Positions 13,475 to 25,460 are shown, counted from the stretch's first letter. The stretch is 64,000 bases of DNA from Manihot esculenta (GCF_001659605.2 NC_035161.2:39513956-39577955), one strand, 5' to 3'. Translations and numbers: made by a program. Notes: a model not told the origin generated them from the letters alone.

Positions 13475-14926
13475 AAATCCTAGAATTTTCAGAGAGTGAA
13501 GCAGAAAACCCTAAAAGGGTTTTTGTTCTTTTCTTTTTTTAGTTTGGGATGGAAAATCAACAATCGAATAATTTTTTTATGCGTAGTGTAGATATTTCTT
13601 TCAGTGGGTTTTGGCGGGCTATTTCTCCCCCAATTTTTCACAGTGATCTTTGATTTGCATCAGCGGATTAACTTTAGAATTTGTTTCTAATTAATTGCTG
13701 ATTAATCCTCATATTAAACTAACTATGCTTCGACAAGAAAAAAAAAATAAAAATAAAAATAACTGTGCACAAATTTAATTCTCTTCTCATGGACCCATGT
13801 TTGTTAAGAGTCGTGCGCATCCTCAGGGATTCGAACAACCAGATAATGGCATTATTAAAAATAAGAAAATTATGAAAAATAACTAGTCAATTTAAAATAT
13901 ATAAATAATTAAATGAATACCCAAGCACTCACAAAACAAAGTACAATGATAATTTTTTTACAACGTTGATATTGATCATATTATGAATTACTCTAATTTT
14001 TTTAAAAAAAAAATTACTTATTTATGATAGAATTGAATAAAAAATATACGATGCTATTAAAACAAGTGTATGGATCAGGATTTTTCCAACTATATATAAA
14101 CTACTGTTTTATTTTTATAGTTTAATCTACATTGTAAATTGAAATTAAGTTTAAATATTAGATATTGAAAAAGAATTCTGCTAATTCAAAAAGAAAAAAA
14201 ACAAAATTTATTGGTTTCTTTCAGTTTACTTGTATTTTGAATTTTCGAATTCCATAAAAATAATAAGGGAATGGAAAATATGGAAATTTAATGAGGAGAG
14301 AATAAATAAAAATTTTATGTATGGTTTTATATATATATATATATATACATATATTTATTTATTCATCTTTGTGCTTGTTTTTCTTCTTCTTCTTTCTTTA
14401 GACTATCGCCTTCTAACGTGGTTGTCATGTGTGATGGAGCTAAGACAGTGGAGAAAGTGGATTTGGTTAATTGAAGAGAATAGCCTACAAAATTCTGAAA
14501 AAGAAATTCCACTTTTGTATATACCAGGCCGAGCAGAAGTTTGAGTATCGAGAAGCAAGTTCTCAATAAGTAAGATTTTCAATACCAATTTAATGATCCT
14601 GCCTTTGTCCTACATGTTAAAATCAACCGAAATATAAAAAACTAGTTATTAAATGAAGAAATTAAACGTAGGATAGATAAAAACATCGGCACAAATTTGG
14701 TTTCTTTATATTCAATATATAATATCGATTGATAATTTGAAAACATATAATATATAGTATTTGATTGAATATATACTATTGTTTGATAAAACTGGCAACT
14801 AATTAACAACATAAGTTTGATCTATATTTCCGGCAAGGAAAAAGTAAAAATGATTTCCTTCCATCTCTCTCCTTAGGGAAATTTTACTTAGCTTGGTCTA
14901 TATTTCCAGGAGTGAGAATCTGATTA
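13475..14926. other. Intergenic region with AT microsatellite
   Basis: This region contains the promoter and 5' UTR of the minus-strand DUF724 gene at its left end, then AT-rich sequence with a (TA)n tract near 14328-14348. No open frame with recognisable similarity was found. An isolated GGTTGTTCGAATCC-like string on the minus strand near 13830 has no tRNA around it. Confidence 0.6.
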
Positions 14927-16286
14927 TCAATATACCATGCACAGAGAAGCTAGAGTTGAGGCATTTTCTGTCACTATAGAGGCTGAGAGTGTAGTGACCG
15001 CAGAGGCAAGCCGAGTATTCAATGAAGGCGATACAGTATCAGCAACACTATAAGATGTCTCAGCCATTCCCGGACCAGCATTATATGGTACAGGCAGTCT
15101 AGAATCTTCAACACCCTGAAAAGGCAGAAACCAGAATAATATTATTACACTAATTTGCCAAAAAGAAAAAGCATATGCATTACACAATAAGCAAATGATA
15201 ATTCTCAGATGACAGATGCGTAGTCAAATTCAAGTAAAATCTCTCATTCCATGAACATGTAGACCACATTTCCCTATGAATTTTTTCCCTTAATATAACC
15301 AAGTACTAAACTAAAGGGAAAGAAAAGAACTTTCTGTATTCACAAGTGTCTAATTAGAAATTTCATTCGACAGTATGCTTCAATCTCCTTCTTTCATTTG
15401 TAGGTTTTGAACTTTATTTCTTTCACTCCCTCTGTTATTTGATCAGTGATAGGATTATCCAATCTCCTTCCCCTCCCAACTGGTGCCTCTAGTATTGTCA
15501 ACATTCCCAATTACTTGAAAACAAGAAAAGAATAATATTTCCCGTTCATCACTTACCGTTGCAGCCAAGGGTGACTCAGTTATTCTTTTTTGCTTCAGCA
15601 AGAACCTGAGAAAGAGAAGGGCATATGGATTGGCAAACACAATATTTCATATTATGTAACCAAGGCGTCTGAAATAGGTGCTTCTCAAAAATACATCACC
15701 CAGTTATTATCAGTAACAAAGTAAAATGCATACCTCAGCATCTTTTACCTCTTGCAGCTTTGTTCCTGAAAGAACAATGAACAGTCTATCTCTTGTGAAA
15801 CATTATGCAATTCTATATGAAGAATTAAAGATCAAAACCTACAAATCAGAAATACTTTGATGTGGGATACCTGAAATTTAATTTACCAATTGCAGTCAAG
15901 TAGCAGGCAATAATAATTAGAAGTAAAAATTTCAAAACCCAAACAACTGTAGCATATCCTAGTAACATTCATGTTGAAAACCCAACATATAGACCTAGCA
16001 CACCTTCGCAAGAGGATGTCCTGAAACATCGCCAAAAGATGGAGCTCTAGCGATCAATATATTTCAAGAAACTCCATAAAGAAAATGTATAATTGTCAGT
16101 AATATAAAAATAAGACAATTCCTCAATGATTTGCCCGATGTAGATCAAACAACACGAGAGATAACAAACTTATGAGCAGCAAACTAAAGTATTAAATTTT
16201 ACTGGAAAAACAAAAGTATAAATTTTTCTTACTGCATGATGTACACAAAGATGAAGGCAAAATTGCGCCCTACTAACTTGACAAAG

Positions 16287-16790
16287 TGATACGGGGCAAC
16301 TAGCCTTGGATTTTACGGCAGAGTTGGACCGGGGTTAACTTTTATATTTTAATTATTATTTTGGATATTTTGGGTATTTTTATTATTTTGCATATTAGAG
16401 TTTTATTTCTATTGTAAATAGCCTCCCTTGGCTATTAGGATTTTAGACTCCTATTAGGATTATGATTATTTTGCATATTAGAGTTTTATTTCTATTTAGC
16501 CTCCCTTGGCTATTAGGATTTTAGACTCCTATTAGGATTATGATTATTTTATTTCTATTATAAATAGCCTCCCTTGGCTATTAGAAAGGCACTTTTCACT
16601 TTTCAATCTTTAAAGAATTGCAATAAGACTTTTAGTCTTCTAGTTCATCTTTTCTCTTATTTTCGTCTTAGCCAAACGATATTGGTTAAAACTCCTGACG
16701 GAGTCTAAATAGTCCTTCTTTTCTCTTATTTCGTCTTAACCAAACGATATTGGTTACAACTCCTGACGGAGTCTAAATAGTCCTACATCA
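16287..16790 (+). repeat. 5' LTR (504 bp) of the Ty3-type element
   Basis: It begins TGATACGGGGCAAC and ends CCTACATCA. Compared with the 3' LTR it carries an extra 78-bp tandem copy of a segment containing GCATATTAGAG, TAGCCTCCCTTGGC and CCTATTAGGATTATG (about 16390-16550). Its 3' part contains a ~68-bp tandem pair (about 16650-16784) with CCAAACGATATTGGTT palindromes and CTCCTGACGGAG hairpins. Confidence 0.95.
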
Positions 16791-16793
16791 GAT

Positions 16794-16805
16794 TGGTATC
16801 AGAGC
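16794..16805 (+). other. Primer-binding site (initiator tRNA-Met type)
   Basis: TGGTATCAGAGC lies three bases after the 5' LTR end, the standard plant LTR-element primer site complementary to the 3' end of initiator tRNA-Met. Confidence 0.9.
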
Positions 16806-16816
16806 GAAGTTCGACC

Positions 16817-19021
16817 ATGGCAGATAACCAAGAGGCGCGACTTGCTGCGATTGAGGCATCCTTGGCAGAATTGAGGGAGATGATCGGACAACTGACCCTG
16901 CAGCAGGGAATCCACCAACCCGCCGCCGCCGCACATCCCCATGTGGCCGCCAATCCTGTGGCCGCCATTCCTGTGGCCGCCAATCCTGTGGTCGTCAATC
17001 CTATGCCTGCAAATCCCCAACAGAACTATCAGGAAGGTTACAGGATCAAGGTAGACCTTCAAAACTTTTCTGGTTCATTAGATGTTGAATCTGTTCTTGA
17101 TTGGCTGGCAGAGGTTGAACGCTTCTTTGAAATTATGAACGTGGAAGAGGAACGCAAGGTTCCAATTGTGGCTTATAAGTTGAAAGGGGGTGCAGCAGCC
17201 TGGTGGAATTCGATTCAAAACGAACGCTATCGGAAGAGGCTGGAGCCCATACGAAACTGGGTGCTGATGAAGCAGATGTTTGAACAACGGTTCTTGCCTA
17301 GCGATCACGCTCAGGTTTTATATAACCGGTATCATGACTGTGTACAAGGGAACCGAAGGGTGGATGAGTATACCGAGGAGTTTCTAAGGCTGCAGGCGAG
17401 ATGTGAAAACTGTGAGAACGAGGCCCAACAGGTTGCTCATTATCTGAGGGGGCCGAATCACGAAATTCGTTGTATGATGGGAGTAGCTGCGATTTTCACC
17501 CTGGCAGACGCTATTGAGATGGCAAAAAGGGCAGAAGAGCGTGTTGATTGGCAGCCACGACAGCAGCAGTACAACCGGAATTTCAATTACAGAAACTCTA
17601 GTTCAACATGGACGCAGCAATATAGAGGCAACTACAGCGGGCAGCCTTCTAAGGTTGTAAATTCTGGCAACCCTCCGAATACCATGGAAGAAAGGAGAGA
17701 CAGTAAGGGCAAGGCAGTCACCACTACAACAGACAAAGGAGGCAGGACCAATCCTTACCAGAAGCCAACGGGAGACATCTGTTACCGGTGCAGGCAATCT
17801 GGTCATCGATCAAAAAATTGTCCAGAACGTAGAGGAGTTAATGCTGACCGCCGGCAGGTTAATATAGTTGAGCAGGTGGCTGAAACTGACGAGGAAGTGG
17901 ATGACGATGACCGATCTATTGCTGGTTCTGAAGATGGAGAGGTCACCTATGTGGTGAAGAAGATCTTATGCTCAACAAAACAGGAGGACGAGACACAAAG
18001 GAGGAAGATTTTCCAGGCAAAGTGTCGAGTAGGAGAGGCAATTTGCAGGCTAATTATAGATAGCTGCAGTTGTGAAAATCTGATAGCTAAGCAATTGGTA
18101 GAAAAATTACAGTTGCCTACACAGCCTCACCCCTCACCCTACAAAGTCGGATGGATCAAGGAAGGACCGACAATTGAGGTCAACAGAATCTGCAGCGTGC
18201 CTATCTCGATCGGTAAATCTTATACTGAACTTGTTAATTGTGATGTTGTGGATATGGATTGCTGTGGAATTTTGCTAGGTCGCCCTTGGCAATTCGACGT
18301 TGATGCTTTGCATAAAGGGAAGGAGAATTCATACATGTTCATGTGGAATCAAAAGAAGATTACTATCTTGCCTTCTGGTTCTGCGAAACATTCTAAGGTG
18401 GAAGGGAAGCATATTGTTGCTGTTTCTACGGGAGTGCAGAAGCTATCAGGCGCAGTTGAGAAATCTGAAGGCACACTAGCCTTATTGATGAGAGCAAAAG
18501 GTACAATGGAGGATGCACCATCTTTACCGCCGCCCGTCAAAGAGTTGTTAAAGGAGTTTCCTAAGATAGTGGAGGAGTCATCAAAGCGTCCACCCCTGCG
18601 GGATATCCAACATCAGATTGATCTCATTCCTGGATCAAAATTACCGAATCTGCCTCATTACAAGATGAGTCCAAAGGAGAGTGAAAACCTCCAAGGCCAG
18701 GTGGAATTTGCTTACAACAGTATTGCAGCAAGCAACTTGGCAAAGCAGCACGTGGATGTTTTCAAACAGGAGCGTGGTGGAGGACAGAAAAAGCTTGACG
18801 CCAAGAAGATTGGTCCATTCCGGATCATTCAGAAGATCAATGACAATGCCTATGCTCTTGACCTCCCACATGAAATGAAAATTTCGAAGACGTTTAATGT
18901 GGCAGATCTATTTCAGTACTACCCTACTGATGACAACTCGAGGACGAGTTCTTTACAAGTGGAAGGGAATGATATGGGGCAACTAGCCTTGGATTTTACG
19001 GCAGAGTTGGACCGGGGTTAA
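16817..19021 (+). CDS. Gag-protease polyprotein with residual integrase C-terminus (internal deletion derivative)
   Basis: The uninterrupted frame has 734 codons, starting at the ATG after the primer site. Order: acidic N-terminus with a low-complexity A/N/P/V stretch (about residues 35-75); retrotransposon gag domain (AAWWNSIQNERYRK.., about 115-240); CCHC zinc knuckle CYRCRQSGHRSKNC (about 320-335); aspartic-protease-like region with LIIDSCSCENL (about 412-422), where the usual D-G/S-G is D-S-C; the first residues of the reverse-transcriptase region (LPHYKMSPKESE, about 615-626); then an abrupt jump to an integrase tail (EFAYNSI.., KKIGPFRIIQKINDNAYALD, KTFNVADLFQYYP). The last 17 codons lie inside the 3' LTR. 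RT, RNase H and integrase catalytic core are missing, yet the frame was kept through the deletion(s). Whether it is translated is unknown. Confidence 0.85.
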   Translation: MADNQEARLAAIEASLAELREMIGQLTLQQGIHQPAAAAHPHVAANPVAAIPVAANPVVVNPMPANPQQNYQEGYRIKVDLQNFSGSLDVESVLDWLAEVERFFEIMNVEEERKVPIVAYKLKGGAAAWWNSIQNERYRKRLEPIRNWVLMKQMFEQRFLPSDHAQVLYNRYHDCVQGNRRVDEYTEEFLRLQARCENCENEAQQVAHYLRGPNHEIRCMMGVAAIFTLADAIEMAKRAEERVDWQPRQQQYNRNFNYRNSSSTWTQQYRGNYSGQPSKVVNSGNPPNTMEERRDSKGKAVTTTTDKGGRTNPYQKPTGDICYRCRQSGHRSKNCPERRGVNADRRQVNIVEQVAETDEEVDDDDRSIAGSEDGEVTYVVKKILCSTKQEDETQRRKIFQAKCRVGEAICRLIIDSCSCENLIAKQLVEKLQLPTQPHPSPYKVGWIKEGPTIEVNRICSVPISIGKSYTELVNCDVVDMDCCGILLGRPWQFDVDALHKGKENSYMFMWNQKKITILPSGSAKHSKVEGKHIVAVSTGVQKLSGAVEKSEGTLALLMRAKGTMEDAPSLPPPVKELLKEFPKIVEESSKRPPLRDIQHQIDLIPGSKLPNLPHYKMSPKESENLQGQVEFAYNSIAASNLAKQHVDVFKQERGGGQKKLDAKKIGPFRIIQKINDNAYALDLPHEMKISKTFNVADLFQYYPTDDNSRTSSLQVEGNDMGQLALDFTAELDRG

Positions 19022-19395
19022 CTTTTATATTTTAATTATTATTTTGGATATTTTGGGTATTTTTATTATTTTGCATATTAGAGTTTTATTTCTATTGTAA
19101 ATAGCCTCCCTTGGCTATTAGGATTTTAGACTCCTATTAGGATTATGATTATTTTATTTCTATTATAAATAGTCTCCCTTGGCTATTAGAAAGGCACTTT
19201 TCACTTTTCAATCTTTAAAGAATTGCAATAAGACTTTTAGTCTTCTAGTTCATCTTTTCTCTTATTTTCGTCTTAGCCAAACGATATTGGTTAAAACTCC
19301 TGACGAAGTCTAAATAGTCCTTCTTTTCTCTTATTTCGTCTTAACCAAACGATATTGGTTACAACTCCTGACGGAGTCTAAATAGTCCTACATCA
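18970..19395 (+). repeat. 3' LTR (426 bp) of the Ty3-type element
   Basis: It begins TGATATGGGGCAAC and ends CCTACATCA. By eye it differs from the 5' LTR by three substitutions (all C/T or G/A) and by lacking the 78-bp duplication. It contains the stop codon of the element's polyprotein (19019-19021). Confidence 0.95.
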
Positions 19396-20458
19396 CAAAG
19401 GAATAGTCACAATTTCGTGGAACACCATTTCCAACTCCAACCTAAAAATTATACAAGACACATCAAAACATACACACACACAAAGAAGAACAACCAGATA
19501 TTAACAATGTCAGCATATGGAATACCTACCCGATGGTAAAGGTGGAGATTATCTTTATGAGCGAATGTGTGTGATCTGAATGCAGATTTCAAATTTGTAA
19601 GAAGCATATCCTAATCATATATTCCAACAATTGACAAATTATGTCATAAACTTAAAAATTGCAAGATGACATTATTAGTTCTCAATGTGGCCAAATCATA
19701 AGGAACATGGATGTCACACATTTTCGGACAGACCTAGCACTGCATAAGCATGGATCACATAAACGTAAGAATGAACTTGTTTCCACCTAATGATCTTAAA
19801 TAATTGACAAAAAGCATTTTTCAATAACGCATTCATGATAATTACAACTTTTTTTTCCACTTATAGGAAAGTAGAGAGAAGAGACCACCTTCAATTTAAC
19901 AGCCAACAGGACTACATTAGCTCAAGCTTAACTACACTACACCTCAATTCTTGCACAACGGTTCCAAAAAGTTAAACGCAAACCAACCGATATCAAGATA
20001 CTTCGCAAAGAGGAAGGAAAAAATAACACGGAACCACCATAACAGACCTTCTCGTCCGATGGCGGTCGTCTTTTCAAACGAATGGTATCAATCGACGTCA
20101 AAGAAGGCGGCAACCCGCCAGTAAGTGCATAAACCTACAATTCTACAGCATTAAAAGAGAAATTCACTTGATATGAGGGGAAAAACAGGTGATCTCTTCG
20201 GGAATCCTTCTTGGGCTGTGATTGCTTCTCTTACGTGATTAGCAATGACAACGTCCATAGCCAGACCTTAAGATAATTTAGGTCCTTTGTTTCTATCCAT
20301 TAAGGGCGTTCAGATTCGCTAACAATTCAAATACCCGACACATGAGACGCTCAATTAGGGTTATTGTGTGTGTAAATTTGGATTCTAATTAATGGGATTG
20401 ATTGATCGAAACTTGAAAAAGGAGAAGAATTTGGAGCGAAATTAGATCTCGTTTTTTA

Positions 20459-20466
20459 GCGCGAAA
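20459..20466 (-). promoter_or_regulatory. E2F-type site TTTCGCGC upstream of SWC4 remnant
   Basis: GCGCGAAA on the plus strand reads TTTCGCGC on the minus strand, a match to the E2F consensus TTTSSCGC, about 200 bases upstream of the SWC4 remnant's ATG. A match of this length can arise by chance. If real it would be a relic of the former promoter. Confidence 0.3.
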
Positions 20467-23400
20467 TTCCCATGAAGAGAAGTCTGAAGGTTTGGGTCAC
20501 AGGCGGTGACTCACGCAATGCAAAAGACTTATGGGTTTAGGTAAGCCCAGAAAGTATATCAGCCCACTAACTGGCCCAACACTTGCTTCATAAATTAATG
20601 CTGCTTCTTGATTCACACTATTGCCCAACAAAATTTCTCTTGCTCCGCGGAAATTAATTATGTAGTTTTTTGTAATTCACTTTTCTTAATTTTAGTGTAA
20701 ATTACTAATTTCATTAAAATATTCATTGCCGTCTTCTTCAGTGTCCATTTGCTCTGAGTTACAATCTGGCTGGCAACATTGTTGTTTGAATGATTTCAAA
20801 ATTTGATGTTGACCTCTCCTCATCAAATCCTCGACTCCATTTGGTTCACAATTACAAGGTTTATTATGTAATACCTTCTGTTTTATTTGCATGGTTGTTT
20901 TCTTCAGGAATAAAGAAAATAAAAACAAACACACAAGGTGGCATTAGGATTGCACTTCCAGGCATGGTCAAACTTGGACCAGATTTAAGTGCAAGAATCT
21001 TATTTTTCTGATGTCAGGATTCAAGGCCGACTTGAGTTATTATAGGCACCCAATTATAACGCACAACAGCTACCCCCCAAGACATGATACACTTAGTACT
21101 TTTGTTAATGTCGCATTCTGCTCTCAGTTTCCAGTTTGTTTCCTGTTTATTATAAACTACTATGACAGGAATTGTTCCCATGCAGTTTGTCCTACGTTCT
21201 TACAAACAGAGATACACATGCAGATGTAGTTGCTATTTTTTTTTTTTTAATTCTGGCAATAAACGTATATTGTTCAATATTGTCTAGTTGCTGGTGTTTG
21301 AACTTGTTCGTCTGATTCTTTTTTGGTCGGTACTGTCTTGAGGCATAAAATATCAGGGCTTGGCCACTGGTTCAGAAAGGAAACTACCTAAATTATTTTT
21401 GGCTCTTTTACTGTGTGCCAGAGAATTAGATCACCATGGCTCAGGCTCACTGAACTAGTTAGCAGTATCAGACTGAGCTACTCCCTGCAGCAGGACGTAA
21501 AACTACAATCTTTCTGTTTTTCCCGTAAATTATGCTAAGGTGGTAGTTAATAATTACCTGGTGTAAGTAAATCAGCTAATGAAGCACAAATGATTACTTG
21601 AGACACAAGTTGGTCAATAAATACAAAATGGCCAGCTATGTGTAGGCAAACAAAGACTATACCTACTGAGCTTGCACTTGCATTAGTTAAATTTTCATGA
21701 CTATCATTATCATTCTCAGTTCTCATGAATATCATTATCATTTCAGAAACAGCTACTCAACTCACAACCCATTATTTGGATATATCAGGAAACTATATTC
21801 GTCAGCAGCACACAGTTTTCAATTGCTTATTAAAAATAATTTAATTGAATAAAATTCTTTTAATTATTTTTACTTAAAACTCAAACTCGATAGCTAATTC
21901 GTAGATAACATGCAAGAGCTTCAACTCAAAGGGATTACAGGAGTAGTCTTATACACTCAACTGAATATAAAAAAAAAAAAAAAAAATTAATTGAGATCTC
22001 ATAAATTAGATTGGAGATTTTGAGTTGATGGGCATGGCATATGGGTTTTCTTCCATCTCGTTATTCACCCATAAATTATAATAAATCTACCTAATCAATT
22101 AATACTTTCATCACAGCCAATGCCATCATAATTGAGCTATTTCCCAATTCCCATCAATTAACTACTACTAATTTTATTTATAGGTCCACCATCAAGGCAG
22201 TGGAGCAGTTAATGTATATATAATGAAATGGTATTAGTTAATCTTTTAAAAATTTCTAAAAGAATATGCATTGTATTAAATGTTATTATGTTTCATTGAA
22301 AAAATTACAATTTTAAATTATTAATTATTTAAAATTGCTTATATATTTTAACTACATTACAAATTACCAATGTTAAATTAACAAGTTAAGTACTAAACTC
22401 GATTAACTTTAATATATGAATTCCGTATTTTATAATTAAATAAATTTCATTTACAAAAATAAATTAATATAAAATTATAAATTCATTTGATCGTTTATTT
22501 GATAATTTTAAAGATGGAAAAAATGTTAATCTAAAAGAATAATTAATTACATCAGCCATGCTGCATATAATTATATAAGTTAACATCAAAAGTGGGTATT
22601 ATTAGGGAAGGCAGGTGGGTGCAATAAATTAATAAATGAATGAGAGAGATAAGGGGTTGGGAGTTCGAAAGGGTGCCATGTGGCAGCAGAGGAAGATTTG
22701 GGAACCCACTAACTTACCAAATGATTTGATTGGAAATGCCCAACCTACAATTTTCTATTATTATTTACTTTGCTGCTTTGTCAGCTCTTCATGTTTCTCG
22801 CTTTCTCGGCCAGCACCGCCAAATCAGCTTCTGTGTTTTTTAGATTTAGACTAATTAATCCACGCTTTAATTATTACTTTGCTTCTCAATTATTATTATC
22901 TATCACTTGGCTCCACTTTGTATAATTCGTTCATCATCACACTAGGATTCCACTATACTTTTTTTTTTAATTTTTTAATTTACTCAACTTTTGGATAATT
23001 TATTATTTTTATTTTTAATTTAAATATAAATTATATATCTTTTCTTGGAAATGAATGCTATAATTAATTATACAATTCATATAGGTTGACAAGACTAAAC
23101 TGTTAGGGCGTTATGCAGGGGACAGGTTTCTGAAATTTGTAGGGCAAAAGCTGCCCATTGCATGACTCAATTAATTAATCACTCACTATCCCTTTAAACC
23201 ATATGCATGTCTTCAAATTGGGTGACCAATTAGCTTTCAATAATGAAATATATCGTGACGATTAATTAAGTACCACTGTATACATTGCCCATAAGGATTT
23301 GGAATTAATGAAATGGTCTTAAACCTTCAAACGCTGCGTTTTTAGTCTTTAGAGTTCATCAATAAGACTGGAAATAAACTCTATAAGGATGTTAATTAAG

Positions 23401-25460
23401 TAGACACATGGCATTACAGAATTAAGGGTTTTCTTTTTATTTGTTAAAATAATATATGATTTTAGAAATAACTGGTTGACCAACATTGGAACAAGGTGGT
23501 TGAACCACCCTCCCACTTCCATTAGCAGGCATAGGTGAGAGGATTCAGCTTTCTCGGCAATGGTGAGAAGATGAGAATATATATATATAAGGGAAAGGGA
23601 GAATCAAGAATCTCCCATCAAAAAATTAACTTATATAGTGCACACACGTTCTACTTTTCATGTGGAATCTCTATGGTTTGATGTCTCTATATATTTTTTT
23701 TAATTATTATTCTCATTATATAATATATTATTACATATATGTTAGTCAACAAGGTTTTTATCATAGAAAAAAACTATAAATAATTATAGAATTAATTAGG
23801 TACTTCCTATTTCATACTGTTTTAGCCAAATATAACTTTTGCAAATCATCAATCTTTGCAAATATTTTTAAATTAAAATTTCATTTTAAAATAAATTAAA
23901 AATCATACATAATTTTATAATATATACTTTTTTACAAAATAAATTTAGAAGATCCCAACGGTGGTTGTTGTTCTTTAATTTTTTTTTTTTTTTCAAAGAA
24001 ATTTCTGAAAAGGTTGAAAGGTTAAACAATTAAAATCAAAAGTGGGAAAAAAATTAAGAGGGAGGAGTCAAAGACGGAAAAGGTCAAAATACGCGTAATT
24101 AGAAACGGAGACAGCCGAAATTAGTGGGAATTAAAAAGAGTCCCACGCTCTTTAGAAAAGCGTGGGGTAACTTAATCCGATTAGAGGGGACAAACAGCCG
24201 CTACCAGGTTGGCCCCAACCTCCTCCCCACCTAATGTTATATGTTATGTTATGTAAGCCACTTCTTACCTTTTTGGCTTTTCCCTTTTTCCCCGCGCGCC
24301 TGCTTTTTTCAACTCTCTTCATATTACTCCACTCTTCATATTCCTTTCATTTTCTTTTTTTTTTTTGACAAAGATTTACCAGATAATTTTTTTAATCGTA
24401 TATAAAATTTTCAAATTTATTTAAGAAAGAAAATACTGAATAATTCATAGTAACGCTTATTATTTTTTTATTTAATATTTTAATATTTGAATGTGATAAC
24501 CGCCAAATATTTAATATTTGAAGTAAAATCGGATTTTGATGAAAAATACTGACTCAAATTCCATCAGATCTCATTTAAGCGGACCGGTTTCAGACTATAG
24601 ATTTTCATCCGGTAAAGCAAAACGTTCTGGACAGGCTACACACGTGGACCCATCTGAAAGAATGTTGGCTCAATGACATGTCAGGAAATATGAAGGCAGG
24701 ACAAATCATTTCGCAACTCTGTTTGCATACGCATCAAAAATAATTAAATAGCTGTTTAGAGTGAAGATGAGTTATAACACCTCTGTACGTACGGATCTGA
24801 GTAACAGAGACATATAGTATTGTAGCAGAAAAACGGTTAGGCGTCACTGACAAAAAAAAAAAGAGATAACAGGAATGAAACGTTTTTTTCTCCATCCAAA
24901 TTTACACAACTCCTAAACTTACACGATAATTATAAATCCTATTTTTTTAGATTTCAGAATATTAAAATGTATATATATATATATTTTTTCATAAAAATAA
25001 AATAACTTTTATTTTTTATATGTCCTAAATTATACTTCACTTTTATTTTTATAATTTTTTTAAAAAATATATATATACTAAAAAGTAAAATATTATAGTT
25101 TTAAATAAATTTATAATTATTTTTTATTGATTAATAATATAATTAAAACAAATTTTAATACATAATAATATATTAAAAAATAACAAAAAAAATATTATTT
25201 TAAAATATTTGTAAAAATAATAATAAGCATAGTTTGTGGTACAAGCACTATTTAAATCTAATTAAAATGAAAAATAAAAATCAAAAGTGATCCCTACCTA
25301 GCATTAAAATATTCATTTAAATATCTCTCTCACCCTCTCTCTCTCTCTCCCTCCCCCTCCCTCGTATATGTATATAATGGGTACCGCCTCTGCCATGTTC
25401 ATATATCCTCCTCTGTTCAAACTTCTTAACATAGAATTTATCTATTTCTTGTAAGCAACA
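20467..25460. other. Long intergenic region upstream of GA 2-oxidase
   Basis: No gene supported. AT-rich throughout, with homopolymer runs (for example near 21238 and 21970), short open frames without similarity, and a somewhat higher-GC patch around 24150-24300. The right end should contain the GA2ox promoter, with a TATATGTATATAA stretch near 25364-25377. Confidence 0.6.
25325..25363 (+). repeat. CT-rich microsatellite in GA2ox upstream region
   Basis: A pure pyrimidine CT/CCCT tract lies about 100 bases upstream of the GA2ox start codon. Pyrimidine patches like this are common in plant core promoters and 5' UTRs. Confidence 0.8.

Larger units (their letters stand above)
16282..19400 (+). 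mobile_element. Non-autonomous Ty3-type LTR retrotransposon with 5-bp target duplication
   Basis: The element spans 16287-19395 and is flanked by CAAAG at 16282-16286 and 19396-19400. It has TG..CA-ended LTRs, a primer-binding site complementary to initiator tRNA-Met just after the 5' LTR (16794-16805, TGGTATCAGAGC), one long frame for gag and protease, and a purine tract (about 18954-18969) before the 3' LTR. Reverse transcriptase, RNase H and the integrase core are absent, so it must rely on another element for mobility. Few substitutions separate its LTRs. It lies antisense to the SWC4 pseudogene. Confidence 0.95.
14927..20258 (-). pseudogene. SWC4: SWC4/DMAP1-like gene, degenerate and split by an LTR element
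   Basis: SWC4 is a subunit of the SWR1 (H2A.Z-depositing) and NuA4 complexes. Recognisable pieces in order on the minus strand: a degraded first exon (ATG 20258, with a QPKKDSRR remnant near 20210); VYALTGGLPPSLTSIDTIRL + KRRPPSDEK (about 20055-20140); KDNLHLYHR (about 19545-19590); NGVP..CDYSF (about 19400-19440); APSFGDVSGHPLAK (about 16006-16050); TKLQEVKDAE (about 15735-15766); AEAK then ITESPLAA (about 15555-15605); a C-terminal piece ending STLASLCM (stop at 14927). Damage: no SANT-domain exon anywhere in the interval; an extra A in a six-A run shifts AEAK/RITE out of frame; the conserved STLASLRMLRVY segment is disrupted and followed at once by TGA; a Ty3-type element sits directly after CDYSF with a CAAAG duplication. 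Identification is from memory of the family plus the conserved neighbourhood. Confidence 0.8.

Noticed and set aside
13820..13860. tRNA-like T-loop string (GGTTGTTCGAATCCC on the minus strand)
   Set aside because: No acceptor stem, D-arm or anticodon arm could be folded around it.
16783..17308. Minus-strand open frames opposite the gag start
   Set aside because: Shadows of the biased A/N/P/V codons of gag.
20692..21230. Short open frames near the SWC4 remnant
   Set aside because: No similarity to SWC4 or other families and no consistent splicing.
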